From: Streptomyces sp. NBC_01476 | GTDB lineage: Bacteria; Actinomycetota; Actinomycetes; Streptomycetales; Streptomycetaceae | DNA: 64,000 nt | Direction of reading: 5' to 3' | Assembly (NCBI RefSeq): GCF_036227265.1 | Contig: NZ_CP109446.1 | Span: 1,749,501-1,813,500, forward strand | In this document: positions 1 to 7,437 of the stretch, piece by piece | How positions within the stretch are numbered: the stretch's first letter is position 1 | Layout: every line of letters starts with the position of its first letter | Program-made: the position numbers and the translations under genes | Notes under the pieces: generated by a model | The model's input: the letters and a program-made list of their open reading frames with translations, nothing else | Databases searched by the model: none | Told to the model about the DNA's origin: nothing

Positions 1-246
1 GTCGCGCTGAGCGACAACCTCCTGGCGCCGGCCGGCACCCGCCTGCGCGGCCACGAATTCCACCGTACCCGGGTGACCCCGGCCGAAGGCCCCAGCCCGG
101 CCTGGGGTTTCACCCGTCCCGAACGCCGTACCGAGGGCTTCGCGGAGAAGAACGTGCATGCCTCCTACCTGCATGTGCACTGGGCCGCCGAGCCCTCCCT
201 GGCCCGGCGCTTCGTCGAGAGGTGTGCCGCATGGACATGCGACTGA
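1..246 (+). CDS. cobB/cbiA: Cobyrinic acid a,c-diamide synthase, C-terminal fragment
   Basis: The window opens inside this gene; only the last 81 codons are present. The visible tail has the glutamine-amidotransferase look of CobB/CbiA: an R-G-H-E-F stretch near fragment residues 16-20, then ...NVHASYLHVHW and a short C-terminal helix. In the family this GATase-like domain supplies ammonia for ATP-dependent amidation of the corrin a and c side chains. The stop overlaps the start of cobI by 16 nt, so the two are translationally linked in the cob operon. Function is inferred from the tail plus the context of corrin genes. CobQ is the main alternative, but it is less likely because the length and the H-x-S-Y-x-H-x-H motif fit CobB/CbiA. 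Confidence 0.8.
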   Translation, partial: VALSDNLLAPAGTRLRGHEFHRTRVTPAEGPSPAWGFTRPERRTEGFAEKNVHASYLHVHWAAEPSLARRFVERCAAWTCD

Positions 247-971
247 CCGGGGTCGGGGTCGGCCCCGGCGACCCGGAACTGGTGACGGTGAAGGGCGTCA
301 ACGCCCTGCGTGCGGCGGGCGCGGTGGTCGTGCCGGTGATGGACAGCGGCGAACCGGGCCGGGCGGAGGCGACCGTACGCCACTACGTCGACGCCTCCCG
401 CGTCGTCCGGGTCGTCTTCGCGCTGAACGAGCGCACGGACCGGGCCCGGCGCGAGGCCGCGTGGGACGCGGCGGGTGCCCGGGTGGCCGAACTGCTGCGC
501 ACGCACCGCACGGTGGCCTTCGCGACCATCGGGGACCCCAATGTGTACTCGACCTTCACCTATCTCGTCGGCACGGTCGGCGGACTGCTGGGCGCCGGCG
601 AGCCGTTGGCGGTCGCGACGGTGCCGGGCATCACCGCGATGCAGGATCTGGCCGCCCGCAGCGGCGCCGTACTGACCGAGGGCACCGAGCCGTTGACGCT
701 GGTGCCGGTGACGGCCGGAGCCGCGGTGCTCAAGGACGCGCTGCGGGGGCCCGGCACGGTCGTGGCCTACAAGTTCGGCCGGCACGCGGCCGAGGTGGCG
801 GCGGCGCTGCGGGCCACCGGGCGGATCGAGGGCGCGGTGTGGGGCAGTTCGCTGGGGCTGCCGGAGGAGTCGATCCGGGCGGCGGCCGAACTGCCCGACG
901 GGCCGCTGCCGTATCTGTCGACGCTGATCGCGCCCGCGCGGCGCGACGGCGGCCGGGGAGGAAAACTGTGA
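231..971 (+). CDS. cobI: Precorrin-2 / cobalt-factor II C20-methyltransferase
   Basis: SAM-dependent methyltransferase that adds the C-20 methyl in corrin ring synthesis. The tetrapyrrole-methylase signature GVGVGPGDPELVTVKG is at residues 5-20 and the second SAM loop, TIGDPNVYSTF, is near residue 100; VPGITAMQ follows. At 246 aa it has normal family length. I chose ATG 231 because GAGAGG sits 8 nt upstream; GTG 222 and ATG 237 are alternatives. It overlaps cobB upstream and shares a GTGA overlap with cobM downstream. Whether the substrate is precorrin-2 (late cobalt insertion) or Co-factor II (early insertion) cannot be read from the sequence, but cbiX and cbiG in the same operon favour early insertion. 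Confidence 0.93.
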   Translation: MDMRLTGVGVGPGDPELVTVKGVNALRAAGAVVVPVMDSGEPGRAEATVRHYVDASRVVRVVFALNERTDRARREAAWDAAGARVAELLRTHRTVAFATIGDPNVYSTFTYLVGTVGGLLGAGEPLAVATVPGITAMQDLAARSGAVLTEGTEPLTLVPVTAGAAVLKDALRGPGTVVAYKFGRHAAEVAAALRATGRIEGAVWGSSLGLPEESIRAAAELPDGPLPYLSTLIAPARRDGGRGGKL

Positions 972-1768
972 GCGGCAAGGTGACGATCGTGGGCGCGGGT
1001 CCGGGGGCGGCCGATCTGCTGACCTTCCGGGCCGCGCGGGCCATCGCCGTGGCGGACGTGGTGATCTGGGCGGCCAGTCTGGTGCAGGCCGAGGTGCTGG
1101 AGCACGCCCGCGAGGGCGCGGAGATCCTGGACTCGGCGACGATGTCGCTGGAGGACGTGGTGGCCGTCTACGAGCGGGCCGGCCGGGAGGACCTGCGGGT
1201 GGCGAGGATCCACTCCGGGGATCCGGCGCTGTGGGGCGGTACGCAGGAGCAGGTCGACCGGTGCGCGGAGCTCGGCATCGCGGTGGAGATCGTGCCGGGG
1301 GTGTCGTCGTTCTCCGCGGTCGCGGCGCTGGCCGGACGGGAGTTGACGATTCCCGAGGTGGCGCAGTCGGTGATCCTGACCCGGCTGGGCGGTGGCAAGA
1401 CGCCGATGCCGCCGGGTGAGGAGGTGCGGGAGTTCGCCCGGCACGGGACGACGATGGCGCTGTTCCTCTCGGCTGCCAGGTCCGGGCAGCTGGCCGCGGA
1501 GCTGCTGGAGGGCGGCTACCCGTCGGACACACCGGCGCTGATCGCCCATCAGGTGACCTGGCCGGAGGAGCTGCTGCTGCACTGCACGGTCGGGACGCTC
1601 GAAGAGACCGTCAAGGCCCACAGGCTGTGGAAGCACACGCTCTTCCTGGTGGGTCCCGCGCTGGCGGCCTCCGGCACCCGGTCGCATCTGTACCACCCGG
1701 GGCACTTCCACGGCTTCCGGCGGGCCGATCCGGCCGCCCGGCGAGAGTTGCGCACGTCCCGTGGCTGA
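968..1768 (+). CDS. cobM: Precorrin-4 / cobalt-precorrin-4 C11-methyltransferase
   Basis: Tetrapyrrole methylase of 266 aa for C-11 methylation. VTIVGAGPGAADLLTF at residues 4-19 is the N-terminal SAM loop. IHSGDPALWGGTQEQ near residue 80 and VEIVPGVSSFSAVAA near residue 105 are typical of CobM/CbiF. The GTG start overlaps the cobI stop (GTGA), and the 3' end overlaps cobL by 8 nt, so the gene is expressed within the operon. The corrin pathway places it after the C-17 methyltransferase (here the CobJ part of the fusion) and with CbiG, which opens the ring lactone before or around this step in the anaerobic route. Confidence 0.94.
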   Translation: MSGKVTIVGAGPGAADLLTFRAARAIAVADVVIWAASLVQAEVLEHAREGAEILDSATMSLEDVVAVYERAGREDLRVARIHSGDPALWGGTQEQVDRCAELGIAVEIVPGVSSFSAVAALAGRELTIPEVAQSVILTRLGGGKTPMPPGEEVREFARHGTTMALFLSAARSGQLAAELLEGGYPSDTPALIAHQVTWPEELLLHCTVGTLEETVKAHRLWKHTLFLVGPALAASGTRSHLYHPGHFHGFRRADPAARRELRTSRG

Positions 1769-3014
1769 GCCGGTGATCACGGTGCTGGGGACCGGTACGG
1801 GCGCGGCCCCGCCGCAGGCGGCGGTCGGCGCCGTCGGCCTGGTGGTGGGGGCCGCCCGGCACCTGGCCGCGGTGGAACTCCCCGCCGGGGCGCGGCAGGT
1901 GGTGCTCGGGCCGCTGGCGCCCGCGCTGGACGCCGTCGAACGGCACCTGAAGGAGGACGCCGGCCCGGTGGTGGTGCTGGCCTCCGGCGACCCCGGGTTC
2001 TTCGGGATCGTACGGGCGCTGGGCGAGCGGTTCGGCGCGGCCTCGCTGGACGTACGGCCGTCGTCGCCGTCGGTCGCGGTGGCCTTCGCCCGGCTCGGTC
2101 TGAGCTGGGACGACGCGGTGGTGGTGAGCGCGCACGGCCGCGAGCTGCGGACCGCGGTGAACGTGTGCCGGGCGCACCGCAAGGTGGCGGTGCTCGCCGG
2201 GCCGGGCGCCGGTCCCGCGGAGCTGGGCGCCGCCCTCGAACACGGCGGTGTCGTCCGGGAGTTGGTGGTGGCGTCGGGGGTCGGCACGGCCGCGGAGGCG
2301 GTGGTACGGGTCTCCCCGGCGCAGGCGGCGGTACGCCCCTGGGGTACGGCGGTGTCCGTGGTCCTGTGTCTCGGGCCGGGCGGTGCGGCGGCGGCCGGGC
2401 GGCCTCGTACGGTCGCGGGTCCGGCGCCGGCGCCCGCCGGATGGGCGCTGCCCGAGGAGGAGTTCGCGCACCGCGACTCGATGGTCACCAAGGCGGAGGT
2501 GCGGGCACTGGCGCTGGCCCGGCTCGGCCCGCGCACCGGGGAGCTGGTGTGGGACGTCGGCGCCGGGTCCGGCTCCGTGGGCGTGGAGTGCGCCCGGTTC
2601 GGCGCCGCGGTGGTGGCGGTCGAACGGGACCCGGAGGGCGTGGCCCGGGTGCGGGCGAACGCTGCGGCGCACGGCGTGGACCTCCAGGTGGTGGCGGGCG
2701 CGGCGCCCTCGGTACTGGGACAACTGCCGGACCCCGACGCGGTGTTCGTGGGCGGGGGCGGGCGCGAGCTGGCCGCGATCGTGGCGGAGTGCGGGCGCAG
2801 GGCCCGCCGGTGCGTCGTGGTGACGCTGGCCGCGGTGGACCGGGTGGGCGAGGTGCGGGCGGCGCTCGGGGCCGCGGGGCTGGTGGTGGACGGAGTGCTG
2901 CTGCAGTCGTCGCGGCTGGCGCCGCTGCCCGGCGATGTGGTCCGGCTCGCGGCGGGCAATCCGGTGTTCGTTCTGTGGGGCGTGCGTCCCGCGGTGGAAG
3001 GGGTTTCGGCATGA
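1761..3014 (+). CDS. cobL: Precorrin-6Y C5,15-methyltransferase (decarboxylating), CbiE-CbiT fusion
   Basis: Bifunctional enzyme of 417 aa. The N-terminal half (about 1-200) is a CbiE-type tetrapyrrole methylase with ASGDPGFFGIVRALGE, used for C-5 methylation. The C-terminal half (about 230-410) is a CbiT-type Rossmann methylase with DVGAGSGSVGVE at about residues 264-275, used for C-15 methylation and loss of the C-12 acetate carboxyl. An Ala/Pro-rich joint lies between them. The GTG start overlaps cobM by 8 nt and the stop overlaps the next start (ATGA). Fused cobL rather than split cbiE/cbiT is the usual actinobacterial arrangement. Confidence 0.94.
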   Translation: MAEPVITVLGTGTGAAPPQAAVGAVGLVVGAARHLAAVELPAGARQVVLGPLAPALDAVERHLKEDAGPVVVLASGDPGFFGIVRALGERFGAASLDVRPSSPSVAVAFARLGLSWDDAVVVSAHGRELRTAVNVCRAHRKVAVLAGPGAGPAELGAALEHGGVVRELVVASGVGTAAEAVVRVSPAQAAVRPWGTAVSVVLCLGPGGAAAAGRPRTVAGPAPAPAGWALPEEEFAHRDSMVTKAEVRALALARLGPRTGELVWDVGAGSGSVGVECARFGAAVVAVERDPEGVARVRANAAAHGVDLQVVAGAAPSVLGQLPDPDAVFVGGGGRELAAIVAECGRRARRCVVVTLAAVDRVGEVRAALGAAGLVVDGVLLQSSRLAPLPGDVVRLAAGNPVFVLWGVRPAVEGVSA

Positions 3015-4876
3015 TCGGGCTCATCTCGGCGACGGTGGCCGGGCTGCGGGGCTGCGAGCGGGTGGCCGCCGCGTGGCCCGGAAGGACCCGGGTGTACGGC
3101 GGACCGCTGCGGGAGGCACTGCCGGCGGCCTTCGCCGAGTGCGACCAGCTGGTGGTCTTCCTGGCGACCGGTGCGGCGGTGCGGCTGCTCGCGCCGCTGC
3201 TCGCCGGGAAGGCGGTGGACCCGGGCGTGGTGACGGTGGACGAGGCCCACCGTCACGCGGTCGCGCTTCTGGGCGGTCACGCGGGTGGGGCGAACGCGTT
3301 GGCGGCGGCCCTGAGCCCGGTCCTCGGGACGGCCCCGGTGATCACCACGGCCACGGACGCGGTGGGCCTTCCGGCCCTCGACCTCCTCCCCTACCCCACC
3401 GAGGGTGCCCTCCCCGCGGTGACCCGCGCGCTCCTCGACGGCGCCACGGTCACCCTCCGCGCGGACACGACCTGGCCTCTGCCCCCGCTCCCCCTCACCC
3501 CGGAGCCCGGCCCGGCCGCTCCGGACGCGGCCGTCCCGGGGGAACCGCCCTCCCCCGAAGCCCCCGCGGCCCCCGGGCCCGCCAGGACCCGCGGCGGGAC
3601 GGCGCGGCCCGGAGGCGCCGGACCGGCCCCCGCCCATGGTGAAGCACACCCCGGCAGCGGGGCGCCCGGACCCGCGCCGGAGGGATGCCTCGTGTGGGTG
3701 ACCGACCGGATCGTGGAGACGGGGTCCAGGACCGTGGTGGTCCGGCCGCCGTCGCTGGTGGTGGGGGTCGGCGCCAGCAAGGGGGTCACCGCGGAGGAGG
3801 TGGGCGCGCTGATCGCCGGGAGCCTGGCGGACGCCGGCCTCGCCGTGAAGAGCGTGACCGCGCTCGCGACGGTGACCGCGAAGGCGGACGAGCCCGGGAT
3901 CGTACGGGCCGCGGCCGGCCTCGGCGTTCCCCTGGTGACGTACGAGGCCGCCGAACTCGCCCGCGTGGACGTGCCGAATCCCTCGCACGCGCCGCTCACC
4001 GCGGTCGGAACACCGTCCGTGGCGGAGGCCGCCGCGCTGCTCGAAGCCGGCCCCGGCGCCGGACTCGCCGTGGAGAAGCGGAAGTCAGCGATGGCCACCG
4101 TGGCCGTCGCCCGCCGCAGGCCGCGCGGCCGGCTGGCCGTGGTCGGACTCGGCCCGGGCGCGAGGGACCTGCTGACCCCGCGGGCCGCCGACGAGCTGCG
4201 GCGCGCCTCCGTCGTGGTCGGTCTCGACCAGTACGTGGACCAGGTCAGGGACCTGCTGCCGCCGGGCACCCGCGTACTGGAGTCCGGTCTGGGCGCCGAG
4301 GAGGAGCGGGCCCGCACCGCCGTCGCCGAAGCCCGCAAGGGACACGCGGTCGCCCTGATCGGCAGCGGGGACGCCGGGGTCTACGCGATGGCCTCACCCG
4401 CCCTCGCCGAGGCAACCGCCGACATCGACGTGGTCGGCGTCCCCGGCGTGACCGCCGCGCTGGCCGCCGCCGCCCTTTTGGGCGCGCCCCTGGGCCACGA
4501 CCACGTGTCGATCAGCCTCTCCGACCTGCACACACCGTGGGAGGTGATCGAACGGCGGGTGCGGGCCGCCGCCGAGTCCGACCTGGTGGTCACCTTCTAC
4601 AACCCGCGCAGCCGCGGCCGGGTCTGGCAGCTCCCGAAGGCGCTGTCGGTCCTGGCCGGGCACCGCTCCCCCGCCACCCCGGTGGGCGTCGTGCACGCCG
4701 CCTCCCGGCCCGACGAGCGCGCCGAGGTCACCACCCTGGCCGCCCTGGACGTGACGACCGTCGACATGGTCACCGTCGTCACCGTGGGCAACACCGCCAC
4801 CCGTAACGTCGCCGGCCGCATGGTCACCCCGCGCGGCTACCGCTGGCAGCAGCAGTCATCAGGAGCCGCGCAGTGA
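3011..4876 (+). CDS. cobJ: CbiG - CobJ/CbiH fusion (cobalt-precorrin-5A hydrolase + C17-methyltransferase)
   Basis: A 621-aa two-enzyme fusion. The N-terminal part is CbiG: an N-terminal region (about 1-155) containing VVFLATGAAVRLLAP, then the C-terminal CbiG domain (about 235-350) with VVGVGASKGVTAEEV and TVTAKADEPGIVRAA. From about residue 372 it is CobJ/CbiH, with RLAVVGLGPGARDLLTP, IGSGDAGVYAMA and FYNPRSRGR. CbiG hydrolyses the ring-A lactone of cobalt-precorrin-5A; CobJ/CbiH methylates C-17 with ring contraction. The two CbiG regions are separated by about 70 residues rich in Pro, Ala and Gly (about 157-227), longer than a plain domain boundary needs. ATG 3011 overlaps the cobL stop. 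Confidence 0.92.
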   Translation: MIGLISATVAGLRGCERVAAAWPGRTRVYGGPLREALPAAFAECDQLVVFLATGAAVRLLAPLLAGKAVDPGVVTVDEAHRHAVALLGGHAGGANALAAALSPVLGTAPVITTATDAVGLPALDLLPYPTEGALPAVTRALLDGATVTLRADTTWPLPPLPLTPEPGPAAPDAAVPGEPPSPEAPAAPGPARTRGGTARPGGAGPAPAHGEAHPGSGAPGPAPEGCLVWVTDRIVETGSRTVVVRPPSLVVGVGASKGVTAEEVGALIAGSLADAGLAVKSVTALATVTAKADEPGIVRAAAGLGVPLVTYEAAELARVDVPNPSHAPLTAVGTPSVAEAAALLEAGPGAGLAVEKRKSAMATVAVARRRPRGRLAVVGLGPGARDLLTPRAADELRRASVVVGLDQYVDQVRDLLPPGTRVLESGLGAEEERARTAVAEARKGHAVALIGSGDAGVYAMASPALAEATADIDVVGVPGVTAALAAAALLGAPLGHDHVSISLSDLHTPWEVIERRVRAAAESDLVVTFYNPRSRGRVWQLPKALSVLAGHRSPATPVGVVHAASRPDERAEVTTLAALDVTTVDMVTVVTVGNTATRNVAGRMVTPRGYRWQQQSSGAAQ

Positions 4877-5493
4877 CCCGCACCGTCCACCCCATCGAGC
4901 AGGAGTCGTACCGCATCCTCCGCTCCCGTCTGGACACCTCCGCGCTGCCGCCGCTGCGCCGCGCGGTCGTCGAGCGGGTCGTGCACGCCAGCGCCGACCT
5001 GGCGTACGCCACCGATCTGGTCGCCGACGAGGAGGAACTACGGCGGGCGTGGACCGCGCTGCGGGCCGGCGCACCGGTCGTCGCGGACGTGGAGATGGTC
5101 GCGGCCGGCATCACCGCGCGCCGGGCGGTCTGCCGGCTCGGTGACGCGCGGGCCGCGCCCGGACTGACCCGCAGCGCGCACGCGATCCGGCTGGCGTTCG
5201 CCGAGGTCGGACCCGGTGCCGTCTGGGTGATCGGCAACGCGCCCACCGCGCTGGAGGAGCTGCTCGCGCTGGACGCGGCGCCCGCGCTGGTGATCGGGCT
5301 GCCGGTCGGCTTCGTGGGAGCTGCCGAGAGCAAGGCGCACTTGCGGGCCTGCGGGCTGCCCGCGGTCAGCAACGTCTCGGAGAAGGGCGGCTCCGCGGTC
5401 GCCGCCGCCGCGCTCAACGCGCTGCTCTACGCCCCGCAGCCGCCGGAAGAACCCGTCGCGGGACCCGCCCACACCAAGGAGAACCCCCAGTGA
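4873..5493 (+). CDS. cobH: Precorrin-8X methylmutase
   Basis: CobH/CbiC of 206 aa, which moves the C-11 methyl to C-12 to make hydrogenobyrinate or cobyrinate. The family start is present (HPIEQESYRILRSRLD, residues 6-21), as are VVADVEMVAAGITARR and VGFVGAAESKAHL near residue 150. The GTG start overlaps the cobJ stop and the 3' end overlaps cbiX (GTGA). The C-terminal extension after LLYAP is short and unstructured. Confidence 0.95.
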   Translation: MTRTVHPIEQESYRILRSRLDTSALPPLRRAVVERVVHASADLAYATDLVADEEELRRAWTALRAGAPVVADVEMVAAGITARRAVCRLGDARAAPGLTRSAHAIRLAFAEVGPGAVWVIGNAPTALEELLALDAAPALVIGLPVGFVGAAESKAHLRACGLPAVSNVSEKGGSAVAAAALNALLYAPQPPEEPVAGPAHTKENPQ

Positions 5494-6380
5494 ATCCCCC
5501 TGCCCTCCTCCTTGTCGGCCACGGCACCCGTGACGCCGCCGGAGCCGAGGCCTTCCGGTCCTTCGTCGCCGCGCTCGGCGCCGCCCATCCGGGTCTGCCG
5601 GTGGGCGGCGGATTCATCGAGCTGTCGCCGCCACCGCTCGCCGACTCGGTGCGGGAGATGGTGACCGCGGGGGTACGGGACTTCGCCGCGGTGCCGCTGG
5701 TGCTGGTGTCCGCCGGGCACGCCAAGGGCGACATACCCGCGGCGCTGGCGCGGGAGCGGGAGCGGCACGAGGGCACGTCGTACGCGTACGGCCGGCCGCT
5801 GGGCCCGCACCCGAAGCTGCTGACCGTGCTGGAGCGGCGGGTGGACGAGGCGCTCGCCGGGGCCGGCCGGGCCGGGACCACCGTGCTGCTGGTGGGCCGG
5901 GGCTCCACCGACCCGGACGCGAACGCCGAGGTGTTCAAGGTGGCCAGGCTGCTGTGGGAGGGCCGTGGCTACGCCGGTGTGGAGACCGCGTTCGTGTCGC
6001 TGGCCGAGCCGTCGGTGACCGCCGGGCTCGACCGCTGCCGCCTGCTGGGCGCGCGCCGCGTCGTCGTCCTGCCGTACTTCCTGTTCACCGGGGTGCTGCC
6101 GGACCGGGTACGGGAGCAGGCCGGGACCTGGGCGGCGGCGCACGACGGCACCGACGTGCGGTGCGCGGAGGTGATCGGCCCCGAGCCGGAGCTGGCCGAA
6201 CTGGTCATGGAGCGGTACCGGGAGACGCTGCGGGGCGATCTGCGGATGAACTGCGACAGTTGCGTCTACCGGGTCGGGCTGCCGGGCTTCGAGGACCGGG
6301 TGGGCGCGGCCCAGAAGCCGCACCACCACCCGGACGACCCGGCCCACACCCACGGCCACCACCATGCGCACACCCACTGA
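5490..6380 (+). CDS. cbiX: Sirohydrochlorin chelatase, long CbiX with His-rich tail
   Basis: Class II chelatase of 296 aa, long form with two CbiX-like halves: LLLVGHGTRDAAGAEA at residues 6-21 and VLLVGRGSTDPDANAE near residue 132. Histidines in the first half (VGHGTR, and SAGHAKGD near 75) are the expected metal-binding residues. It inserts Co2+ (or Fe2+) into sirohydrochlorin, the step that defines early cobalt insertion. A CDSC motif near residue 251 could hold metal or an Fe-S cluster. The last 20 residues are mostly His (HHHPDDPAHTHGHHHAHTH), likely a cobalt or nickel store. The end of the His tail overlaps the cobC start by 17 nt. Confidence 0.93.
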   Translation: MNPPALLLVGHGTRDAAGAEAFRSFVAALGAAHPGLPVGGGFIELSPPPLADSVREMVTAGVRDFAAVPLVLVSAGHAKGDIPAALARERERHEGTSYAYGRPLGPHPKLLTVLERRVDEALAGAGRAGTTVLLVGRGSTDPDANAEVFKVARLLWEGRGYAGVETAFVSLAEPSVTAGLDRCRLLGARRVVVLPYFLFTGVLPDRVREQAGTWAAAHDGTDVRCAEVIGPEPELAELVMERYRETLRGDLRMNCDSCVYRVGLPGFEDRVGAAQKPHHHPDDPAHTHGHHHAHTH

Positions 6381-7437
6381 CCCGGCGGTGCCGGACGACT
6401 ACGACCTGGGGCACCACGGGGACGCCGAGACCGGGGACGGGCTGACCGACCTGGCGGTGAACGTCCGCGACGGTACGCCGCCGGCCTGGCTGGCGGACCG
6501 GATCGCGGCCTCGCTGACCGGGCTCGCCGCCTACCCCGACGGCCGGGCCGCCCGGCACGCGGTCGCGCTGCGGCACGGCAGACCGGATGCGGAGGTGCTG
6601 CTCACCGCCGGCGCGGCCGAGGCGTTCGTACTGCTCGCCCGGGCGCTGGCGCCGCGATGGGCGACGGTGGTGCACCCGCAGTTCACCGAGCCTGAGGCGG
6701 CGCTGCGGGCCGCCGGGCACCAGGTGCACCGGGTGCTGCTCACCGCGGCCGACGGCTTCCGGCTCGACCCGGCCGCGGTGCCCGAGGCCGCCGACCTGGT
6801 GGTGCTGGGCAATCCGACCAACCCCACCTCGGTCCTGCATCCGGCCGCGCTGGTACGGCGGTTGGCGCGTCCGGGACGGACGCTGGTGGTGGACGAGGCG
6901 TTCATGGACGCGGTACCGGGCGAGCGCGCGTCACTGGCGGCGCGGCGGGACGTCCCCGGCCTGCTGGTGCTGCGCAGCCTCACCAAGACCTGGGGGCTGG
7001 CCGGTCTGCGGATCGGATACGCGCTGGGCGCACCGGAGTTGATCGCCTCGCTGGCGAACGCGCAGCCGCTGTGGGCGGTGTCGACGCCCGCGCTGGCCGC
7101 GGCCCGGGCCTGTATGGAGCCGTCCGCCCTGGCCGAGGCGGCGAGGGCGGCCCGGACGGTCGCCGCGGACCGGGCCCATCTCGTCGCGCGGCTGCGGGAG
7201 TTCGCCGGCCTGGAACTCGCGACCGGAACGCCCGAGGCTCCCTTCGTGCTGATCCGTCTCCCCGACGCGGCCCGCGTACGGCTGCGGCTGCGCGACCTGG
7301 GCTACGCCGTGCGCCGCGCGGACACCTTCCCGGGTCTCGGCCCGCACTGGCTCCGCCTGGCCGTCCGCGACCCCCGTACCACCGACGGCTTCATCGACGC
7401 GCTGGCCGCGGCCAGGGCTCCACTCCCAGCGCGGTGA
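6364..7437 (+). CDS. cobC: PLP-dependent aminotransferase-fold protein, CobC/CobD-like
   Basis: A 357-aa class I/II aminotransferase-fold protein. Visible PLP features are NPTNPTS near residue 143, VVDEAFMDA near 176, and the Schiff-base lysine in LRSLTKTWGLAGLRIGYA near residue 207. The family (actinobacterial CobC, Rv2231c-like) is thought to make (R)-1-amino-2-propanol phosphate from threonine phosphate for the nucleotide loop. Histidinol-phosphate aminotransferase is the nearest alternative and cannot be fully excluded by eye, but the operon position argues for CobC. ATG 6364 lies inside the cbiX His-tail codons. Its 3' end runs 47 nt into the convergent kinase gene. Confidence 0.87.
   Translation: MRTPTDPAVPDDYDLGHHGDAETGDGLTDLAVNVRDGTPPAWLADRIAASLTGLAAYPDGRAARHAVALRHGRPDAEVLLTAGAAEAFVLLARALAPRWATVVHPQFTEPEAALRAAGHQVHRVLLTAADGFRLDPAAVPEAADLVVLGNPTNPTSVLHPAALVRRLARPGRTLVVDEAFMDAVPGERASLAARRDVPGLLVLRSLTKTWGLAGLRIGYALGAPELIASLANAQPLWAVSTPALAAARACMEPSALAEAARAARTVAADRAHLVARLREFAGLELATGTPEAPFVLIRLPDAARVRLRLRDLGYAVRRADTFPGLGPHWLRLAVRDPRTTDGFIDALAAARAPLPAR

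Noticed and set aside
767..3988. Minus-strand open frame of 1073 codons across cobI-cobL and cbiG
   Set aside because: It is the complement of a frame-strong cob operon; its composition (Arg/Gly/Pro/His) is that of high-GC shadows and no domain appears.
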